27,621 nucleotides of DNA. It comes from an uncultured Ruminococcus sp. (GTDB taxonomy: Bacteria > Bacillota > Clostridia > Oscillospirales > Ruminococcaceae). The DNA is taken from NCBI GenBank assembly GCA_902796865.1, contig CADBQZ010000050.1, forward strand, positions 1-27,621. Direction: 5' to 3'. Positions 22,916-27,621 of the stretch are shown in pieces (the stretch's first letter is position 1; the number at the start of each line of letters is the position of its first letter). A model generated the notes under the pieces. It was not told the DNA's origin, did not search any database, and saw nothing but the letters and a program-made list of their open reading frames with translations. Both the position numbers and the translations under genes were made by a program.

Positions 22916-23472
22916 GTTTTAATATAGCTGGCGTAAAGATCACCTTCGGGTTCGGCTTTTTTGCGGCGGCAGCGGTCTTTTCGCTTATTGATCCAATGAT
23001 GCTCGGAATATCGTTTTTGTGCAGTTGTATCATACATGAATGCGGGCACATACTTGCGGCATTGATATGCGGCCGAAAGATAGTATCGGTAAGATTCGGG
23101 GCAGGCGGTATAAAAATGACTGCTGACAAAAGAATAGTGTCTTTTTCAAAAGATGCTTTTATACTTCTGTGCGGTCCTGCCTTTAATCTGACAGCAGCGT
23201 TTTTTTATTATAAAGAGGAATGCTATACGGCGTTTTCGTCTGATCTGATACTGGGGATTTATAATCTTCTGCCGTTTGGGATCTTAGACGGCGGTGCACT
23301 GCTTGAACTTTTACTGGAATATTTCGGCGTGTTTTCAGACAGGGTATTGAAGCTTGTATCAGTATTGACGGCAGCGGTCATTATTGTTTTCTTATATGTT
23401 TCGGGTATTGGAAATGCTGTTTCTTACGGCACATTGCTGATGCTCTTATTATGTGAATTTTCAGCGTTCTGA
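22912..23472 (+). CDS. spoIVFB: Site-2 intramembrane metalloprotease, SpoIVFB-like (M50)
   Basis: A 186-residue membrane protein with the zinc motif HECGH (42-46) in a membrane helix and NLLPFGILDGG (118-128), whose Asp126 is the third zinc ligand. These are the two hallmarks of M50 site-2 proteases. In Bacillus SpoIVFB cuts pro-sigma-K in the mother cell. It is shorter than the 288-residue Bacillus protein and lacks its C-terminal CBS domain, as other clostridial versions do. ATG 22912 overlaps the stop of the upstream gene (ATGA). The frame opens further upstream (22831), but that overlaps the stub gene and has no ribosome site. No pro-sigma-K gene is in the window. Confidence 0.85.
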   Translation: MSFNIAGVKITFGFGFFAAAAVFSLIDPMMLGISFLCSCIIHECGHILAALICGRKIVSVRFGAGGIKMTADKRIVSFSKDAFILLCGPAFNLTAAFFYYKEECYTAFSSDLILGIYNLLPFGILDGGALLELLLEYFGVFSDRVLKLVSVLTAAVIIVFLYVSGIGNAVSYGTLLMLLLCEFSAF

Positions 23473-23543
23473 TATTTGCATATATCAGAAATATCTTTAT
23501 TCGTCATAAAAGCTTTTTTATAAAAACAGAGAGGAATGAAAAA

Positions 23544-25382
23544 ATGCTCAGAGAAAAAATCGAAAAATATCTGCTTGATATACAAAAGCCGGCAAGATAC
23601 ATAGGCGGAGAAACGGGCAGTGTGATAAAGGACAAATCAAAAGTAAGTGTCAGGTTTGCATTTTGCTTTCCGGACTCTTATGATATAGGAATGTCGCATC
23701 TGGGAATGAAGATACTATATTCGCTCAAAAACGCAAGAGAAGATTATTGGTGCGAGAGAGTGTTTGCACCGGGCGTCGATTTTGAAGAGATAATGCGCCG
23801 TGAGGGGATACCTCTTTATGCACTTGAAAGCCTTGATCCTGTAAAAGATTTTGATTTTATAGGATTTACGCTTCAGTATGAACTTGCATATACAAATATA
23901 CTTAATATGCTCGATCTTGCAGGAATACCGGTATATGCAAAAGACAGAGGAAATGAGCTTTTCAATATCGTTGTTGCAGGAGGTCCGTGTGTCTGTAACC
24001 CTGAGCCGCTCGCCGATTTTTTCGATATTTTTATACTTGGCGAGGGCGAAGAAGTAAATCTTGAACTTATGGATCTTTACAAGCAGATGAAAGCTGAAGG
24101 AGCGGACAAAAAGAGCTTTTTAAAAAAAGCTTCGCAGATAAAGGGAATATATGTCCCGTCGCTATATGATGTGAGCTATCATGAAAACGGTATAATAAAA
24201 AGCATCACAGCGAAAGACGGCGCACCGGAAAAAATCAAAAAACGTATAATAGAAGATTTTGACAAGGTTTTTTATCCGGAAGAATTTGTAGTACCTTTTA
24301 CAGATATAGTACATAACCGTGCATCTGTCGAGGTGCTTAGAGGCTGCATAAGAGGATGCAGATTTTGTCAGGCAGGATTCATATACCGTCCTTTCCGTGA
24401 AAAATCAGCCGATTCTGTATGCAGACAGGCAAGAGCATTATGCGAGAGTACCGGATATGAAGAATTATCGCTTGCATCGCTCAGTACTTCTGATCATTCC
24501 CAGATATCCGATATAATATCCGGACTTATCCCGTATACCGAAAAGGAACACGTCAATCTTTCACTTCCGTCGCTTCGTGTGGACAATTTTTCAAAGGAGC
24601 TTATGGAAGAGATAAAAAAAGTCCGCAAGAGCGGTCTTACGTTTGCGCCAGAGGCAGGAACTCAGAGGCTTAGAAATGTTATAAACAAAAATGTTACAGA
24701 AGAAGAACTCATGCGTACCTGTACTACAGCGTTCACAGGCGGATTTGCAAATGTAAAGCTTTATTTTATGATGGGACTGCCTACCGAGACAGATGATGAT
24801 ATAAGAGGAATGACAGCGCTTGCACAGAGAGTAGTCGATCTTTTCTATTCACTTCCGGACAGACCGAAGGGCAGGGGGGTACAGGTGTCGATAAGTACCG
24901 CAACGTTTGTCCCTAAGCCTTTTACACCGTTTGAATTTGAACCGCAGGCTACCCGTGAGGAGATAATGCACAAGCAGCAGATACTTATGGACAGCATCAG
25001 TTCAAAAAAGATAAAGGCAAGCTGGCACGATCCTTCAACAAGTATACTTGAAGCAGTTCTGGCAAGGGGCGACAGACGTGTTTCAGAAGCTATATACAAA
25101 GCGTGGAAAATGGGAAGTAAATTTGACAGCTGGGGAGAGCATTTTAATTTTGATAACTGGCAGAAGGCGTTTGATGAATGCGGACTTGAAATGGCATTCT
25201 ACGCAAGCAGAAGAAGGGAATATGACGAGATAATGCCGTGGGATCATCTTGATTATTACATATCCAAGGATTTTCTTATTCGTGAAAATCAAAAGGCGCA
25301 GGCAGAACAGACAACTCCTCACTGCCGTTTGCACTGTTCCGCCTGCGGAGTAAGTAAGGAAACAGGGAGGGCTTGTTTTTGA
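23544..25382 (+). CDS. TIGR03960-type radical SAM protein
   Basis: A 612-residue protein with an N-terminal B12-binding-like domain (about 30-170), a radical SAM domain with the cluster motif CIRGCRFC (Cys268, Cys272, Cys275), and a C-terminal cysteine group (HCRLHCSACGV, 593-603). This layout is the TIGR03960 family, almost always next to a DUF2344 (TIGR03936) gene, as here. Its reaction is not established; RNA or ribosomal modification has been guessed from neighbours such as rng and rplU. A GAGAGGA site precedes ATG 23544. The 71-base gap from spoIVFB holds only a weak stem (GATATTT/AAATATC). Confidence 0.88.
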   Translation: MLREKIEKYLLDIQKPARYIGGETGSVIKDKSKVSVRFAFCFPDSYDIGMSHLGMKILYSLKNAREDYWCERVFAPGVDFEEIMRREGIPLYALESLDPVKDFDFIGFTLQYELAYTNILNMLDLAGIPVYAKDRGNELFNIVVAGGPCVCNPEPLADFFDIFILGEGEEVNLELMDLYKQMKAEGADKKSFLKKASQIKGIYVPSLYDVSYHENGIIKSITAKDGAPEKIKKRIIEDFDKVFYPEEFVVPFTDIVHNRASVEVLRGCIRGCRFCQAGFIYRPFREKSADSVCRQARALCESTGYEELSLASLSTSDHSQISDIISGLIPYTEKEHVNLSLPSLRVDNFSKELMEEIKKVRKSGLTFAPEAGTQRLRNVINKNVTEEELMRTCTTAFTGGFANVKLYFMMGLPTETDDDIRGMTALAQRVVDLFYSLPDRPKGRGVQVSISTATFVPKPFTPFEFEPQATREEIMHKQQILMDSISSKKIKASWHDPSTSILEAVLARGDRRVSEAIYKAWKMGSKFDSWGEHFNFDNWQKAFDECGLEMAFYASRRREYDEIMPWDHLDYYISKDFLIRENQKAQAEQTTPHCRLHCSACGVSKETGRACF

Positions 25383-26020
25383 TAAAAGTTAGAGCAGTTT
25401 TTGAAAAGTGCGGACGTGCAAAATATATCTCACACTTAGATCTGAACAGATGTATGCAGCGCTGTTTTAAACGTTCGGGAATACCGATATGGTATACGGA
25501 AGGATTCAATCCGCATATATATATAACATTTGCGCTGCCGCTGTCGTTAGGGTATGAAAGTAAAGTCGAGATAATGGATTTCAACATAACGGAGGACGAG
25601 CCGTTTGAAATAATAGCTGAAAAGCTTAATAAGGCAATGCCCGAGGGGATAAAAGTCGTAAAAGTCTATTCGCCGCAAACAAAGCATACGCTTATAAAGT
25701 ATGCGGATTTTAAGATGATCTTTTCGGGTGATGTGAAAAGCGAGCTTGAAGATTTTATTGAAAACGGAAATATGACGACTATAAAAAAGACCAAAAGAGG
25801 AGAAAAAGAGATAGATCTAAGAGAGTTTGTGAGGCTTACAGGCTGCGATAAGGAAGGGGAGAATACTTCTGTTACACTAAGGCTCCCGGCAGGAAATGAT
25901 CTTAATATTAATCCTTCACTGGTGACAGACCTGTTTATTGCTCAGTGTGGCAAAGAAACGGAACTGTTATCGGTCGAGAGAACAGCCATACTTGATGCCG
26001 AAGACAAGATATTTGAGTGA
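25379..26020 (+). CDS. DUF2344 / TIGR03936 family protein, radical SAM partner
   Basis: A 213-residue protein opening with MIKVRAVFEKCGRAKYISHLD, then RSGIPIWYTEGFNPHIYITFALPLSLGYES across 40-70, both signatures of the family. It is the split-off form of a domain that in some bacteria is fused to the end of the radical SAM protein, so the two probably act together. TTG 25379 overlaps the previous stop by 4 bases (TTGA). AGGGAGGG is 7 bases before it, whereas TTG 25373 would be too close to that site. In many Clostridia ribonuclease G follows; here it does not. Confidence 0.88.
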   Translation: MIKVRAVFEKCGRAKYISHLDLNRCMQRCFKRSGIPIWYTEGFNPHIYITFALPLSLGYESKVEIMDFNITEDEPFEIIAEKLNKAMPEGIKVVKVYSPQTKHTLIKYADFKMIFSGDVKSELEDFIENGNMTTIKKTKRGEKEIDLREFVRLTGCDKEGENTSVTLRLPAGNDLNINPSLVTDLFIAQCGKETELLSVERTAILDAEDKIFE

Positions 26021-26050
26021 TAGATAAGGCTTTTGGAAAATATATGAGGC

Positions 26051-26079
26051 TTGACATATGCTCGTGTTCGTGGTATAAT
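26051..26079 (+). promoter_or_regulatory. Consensus promoter of the lipoprotein gene
   Basis: TTGACA at 26051-26056 and TATAAT at 26074-26079 are 17 bases apart, with TGG before the -10 (extended -10). This is an unusually complete promoter, so strong expression is expected. Confidence 0.9.
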
Positions 26080-26119
26080 TGCCGTATCGTTAAATTTTAT
26101 GAAAATAAAGGAGAATTTT

Positions 26120-26554
26120 ATGAAAAAGATAATTTCACTTTTGGCAATTTTGGCTTCGATAGCTGCTGTCGGCATATCATTTACAGGCTGCGGTGACAGT
26201 GATTCTTCGTCATCATCGTCGAGCAAGGCTGACTCTTCATCATCTCAGGCAGAGTCTTCTGAGGAAAGCAAGGAAGAAGAGCAGAAGGAAGAAGAACCGG
26301 CAGCAGAAGGTCTTGTCGGCACCTGGGAATATGAGGGCGGCGGATATGCCTATACATTCAATGCCGACGGAACAGGTCAGTATGACGTTGGTTCGGGCAC
26401 ACCCATGAAGTTTACATACACAGAGGACGGTTCAAAGCTTAGCATACTCTACGACGGCAGCACCGCTCCGTTCGAGACGACTTATTCTATCGACGGCGAT
26501 AAGCTCAATGTAAAAGACAGTCTGGACAAGGATACTATCTACATCAGAAAGTGA
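26120..26554 (+). CDS. Small secreted lipoprotein with Ser/Glu-rich linker
   Basis: A 144-residue protein with a lipoprotein signal ending SFTGC (lipid-linked Cys24). A flexible stretch of Ser, Lys and Glu follows (about 25-63), then one compact beta-rich domain (about 66-144). That domain opens with LVGTWEYEGGGYAYTFNADGTGQYD, a pattern seen in lipocalin-like or DUF5640-type domains. It would sit on the outer face of the membrane. Function is unknown. ATG 26120 has AAAGGAG 6 bases upstream; the open frame from 26051 starts inside the promoter and is not real. It is a single-gene unit and breaks the usual order after the DUF2344 gene. Confidence 0.9.
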   Translation: MKKIISLLAILASIAAVGISFTGCGDSDSSSSSSSKADSSSSQAESSEESKEEEQKEEEPAAEGLVGTWEYEGGGYAYTFNADGTGQYDVGSGTPMKFTYTEDGSKLSILYDGSTAPFETTYSIDGDKLNVKDSLDKDTIYIRK

Positions 26555-26589
26555 TAAACCGCAAAAGCACAAGTTTTTTTGAAAAACAC

Positions 26590-26618
26590 TTGCAATTGTA
26601 ATTAAAATATGGTATAAT
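26590..26618 (+). promoter_or_regulatory. Promoter of rplS
   Basis: TTGCAA at 26590-26595 and TATAAT at 26613-26618 are 17 bases apart, with TGG before the -10. The predicted start near 26625 gives a leader of about 185 bases. Confidence 0.85.
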
Positions 26619-26620
26619 AA

Positions 26621-26810
26621 TTAGGCATTATCGTATGGCTGTATGTTTACGGCTTTTGATAATGCCTAAAGCATTAATGTCCGCTTTTGTCTGCTTTGGC
26701 AGAAAGAAGCGAGAGTTTATGCCATTACATGACATTAAACAAGGGCAGTCCGCTGTTGTCTTTGATAAAAATGACGATAAGAATGCCGTAAAAACAGGAG
26801 GAAAAGAACA
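26621..26810 (+). ncRNA. Structured rplS leader (L19-leader-like)
   Basis: Three stems are visible: a perfect 12-bp stem 26621-26632 with 26658-26669; a closing stem TTAATGTC/GACATTAA (26674-26681 with 26731-26738); and inside it a branch CGCTT/AAGCG (26683-26687 with 26707-26711) topped by TCTGC/GCAGA. An L19 protein-binding leader is known in Firmicutes (Rfam L19_leader). Position and shape fit, but identity to the family is not proven by eye. The ribosome site AGGAGG is at 26796-26801. Confidence 0.6.
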
Positions 26811-27155
26811 ATGAATGCACTTGAACTCATCAGCAATCAGAGCAAGAAGGAAAACGTTCCTGAGATCAACATCGGTGATACTGTAAAGGTACACGTTAAG
26901 ATCAAGGAAGGCGACAAGAGCCGTATCCAGATATTCGAGGGAACAGTTATCGCCAAGAAGCACGGCGGTATCAGCGAAACATTTACTGTAAGACGTGTAG
27001 CACACGGCTGCGGTATCGAGAGAGTTTTCCCGCTCCATTCACCTGTTGTTGAAAAGGTGGACATCGTAAGAAGCGGTAAGGTACGCAGAGCTAAGCTCTA
27101 TTATCTCCGTGACAGAGTTGGTAAGGCTGCAAAGGTAAAAGAACTTATCAAGTAA
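26811..27155 (+). CDS. rplS: 50S ribosomal protein L19
   Basis: A 114-residue ribosomal protein at the interface of the two subunits. The family stretches [38 protein letters not shown] and [13 protein letters not shown] are present. ATG 26811 follows AGGAGG by 9 bases. Codon use is strongly biased (ATC, AAG, CGT), as expected for a highly expressed gene and much like the GH48 gene. It is transcribed alone from its own promoter and leader rather than after rimM-trmD, its usual companions. Confidence 0.97.
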   Translation: MNALELISNQSKKENVPEINIGDTVKVHVKIKEGDKSRIQIFEGTVIAKKHGGISETFTVRRVAHGCGIERVFPLHSPVVEKVDIVRSGKVRRAKLYYLRDRVGKAAKVKELIK

Positions 27156-27169
27156 GAAAAAGGCGCTCT

Positions 27170-27243
27170 CCGGTGCTTTCGGGTATACTGAAAGTACTGG
27201 GAGGCATTATGCCTTCAATGGGGGACGTTTCAGTCCCTTTTTT
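27170..27243 (+). terminator. Triple-hairpin 3' end of the rplS transcript
   Basis: Three stem-loops follow the stop: CCGGTGCTTTC with GAAAGTACTGG (27170-27180 with 27190-27200, two G-U); AGGCA/TGCCT (27202-27214); and GGGAC/GTCCC (27222-27226 with 27233-27237), followed by TTTTTT. The last is an intrinsic terminator; the first two are extra structure. Confidence 0.75.
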
Positions 27244-27291
27244 GCTATGTGACAGTTAAGAACTTAGTTTATATAGTACGGGAGTAATACT

Positions 27292-27621
27292 ATGAATAAA
27301 GGTAAATGCCCTAATTGTGGTGGCGAAATAGAAAATGGCATATGTCCATTCTGTAACTCAGATGTATCTGAAACATTAGACGATAAAAGCGTAGAAGTTA
27401 TAAACTCTATTGGCGATAAAATCATAGATCATATTGATAATAAAATGGACGAAAAAAATAATGAATCATCTGGAAACATTGATGGAATAAATGAAGAAAA
27501 AAGCAGCTTTTTAAGTGATTTTCTTGAAATATTTGAGGTCGTTATAATATCTGTGTTTACAGTTCTGCTTGTTTTTAAATTTATTGCAAGACCTGTTACT
27601 GTCGAGGGAAAATCTATGTAC
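27292..27621 (+). CDS. lepB: Signal peptidase I with N-terminal zinc ribbon (partial)
   Basis: The first 110 residues are in the window. Residues 1-23 form a zinc ribbon (CPNCGG and CPFCNS pairs). An acidic linker with low-complexity Asp, Asn, Glu and Lys runs to about 70. A membrane helix follows (about 82-99), then PVTVEGKSMY, which holds the catalytic Ser (Ser108) of signal peptidase I. This enzyme cuts signal peptides from exported proteins such as the cellulase here. Ordinary bacterial enzymes lack the zinc ribbon. GGGAG lies 7 bases before ATG 27292. rplS followed by lepB is a common Firmicutes order. The Lys of the catalytic pair lies beyond the window. Confidence 0.85.
   Translation, partial: MNKGKCPNCGGEIENGICPFCNSDVSETLDDKSVEVINSIGDKIIDHIDNKMDEKNNESSGNIDGINEEKSSFLSDFLEIFEVVIISVFTVLLVFKFIARPVTVEGKSMY

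Noticed and set aside
27249..27277. GTGACA-17-TATAGT before the signal peptidase gene
   Set aside because: The predicted start falls at about 27284, on the ribosome site itself, so a usable message from it is doubtful.
1..27621. CRISPR arrays, tRNA or rRNA genes, insertion sequences, prophage genes
   Set aside because: No regularly spaced repeats, tRNA-like folds, transposases or phage genes were seen in reading the window.

Overview
The window looks like a chromosome segment from a cellulolytic Ruminococcus-type bacterium (Clostridia, Oscillospirales; in the style of R. flavefaciens). The best clues are a secreted GH48 exo-cellulase with a C-terminal dockerin, and a housekeeping gene order that matches the Bacillus/Clostridium yloC-to-spoVM block. 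The species cannot be fixed from sequence reading alone. No tRNA, rRNA, CRISPR array, transposase or phage gene was seen. Layout: (1) 1-937: the tail of a membrane- or wall-anchored protein, a terminator, then a TtcA-type tRNA thiolase with its own promoter. (2) 938-1261: an intergenic repeat made of stacked palindromes, flanked by two copies of one hairpin. (3) 1262-5961, minus strand: a four-gene ABC operon (ATPase, ABC-2 permease, GldG-like protein, DUF4340 protein). (4) 5962-9391: a long AT-rich control region with a consensus promoter, a structured leader, the GH48-Ig-dockerin cellulase and a terminator. (5) 9403-22511: a tightly packed, partly overlapping plus-strand cluster: yicC, remA, gmk, rpoZ, priA, def, fmt, rsmB, rlmN, PP2C phosphatase, PASTA kinase, rsgA, thiN and a 29-codon spoVM. 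(6) 22527-26020: a SpoIVFA-like stub, a SpoIVFB-like site-2 protease, a TIGR03960-type radical SAM protein and its DUF2344 partner. (7) 26051-27621: a small Ser/Glu-rich lipoprotein, rplS (L19) with a structured leader, and the start of a signal peptidase I carrying an N-terminal zinc ribbon. How the genes work together: cluster 5 joins nucleotide supply (gmk, thiN), transcription (rpoZ), replication restart (priA), N-terminal formyl-Met processing (def, fmt), rRNA methylation and ribosome assembly (rsmB, rlmN, rsgA), and the kinase/phosphatase pair that senses the cell wall. It runs into sporulation-type genes (spoVM, spoIVFA/B). A sigma-E-like promoter precedes spoIVFA/B, so a sporulation branch may be retained or decaying. 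The most notable points are: an apparent ATT start codon for rsmB; six TTG starts in the same region; spoVM and a reduced spoIVFA beside spoIVFB; two mutually exclusive hairpins ahead of spoVM; a degenerate first dockerin loop with a GCA-repeat insertion; a DEEG instead of DEEH motif in PriA; an acidic tail on the omega subunit; and the palindromic intergenic element. I found no convincing wholly new multi-gene system; the novelty lies in these local departures.
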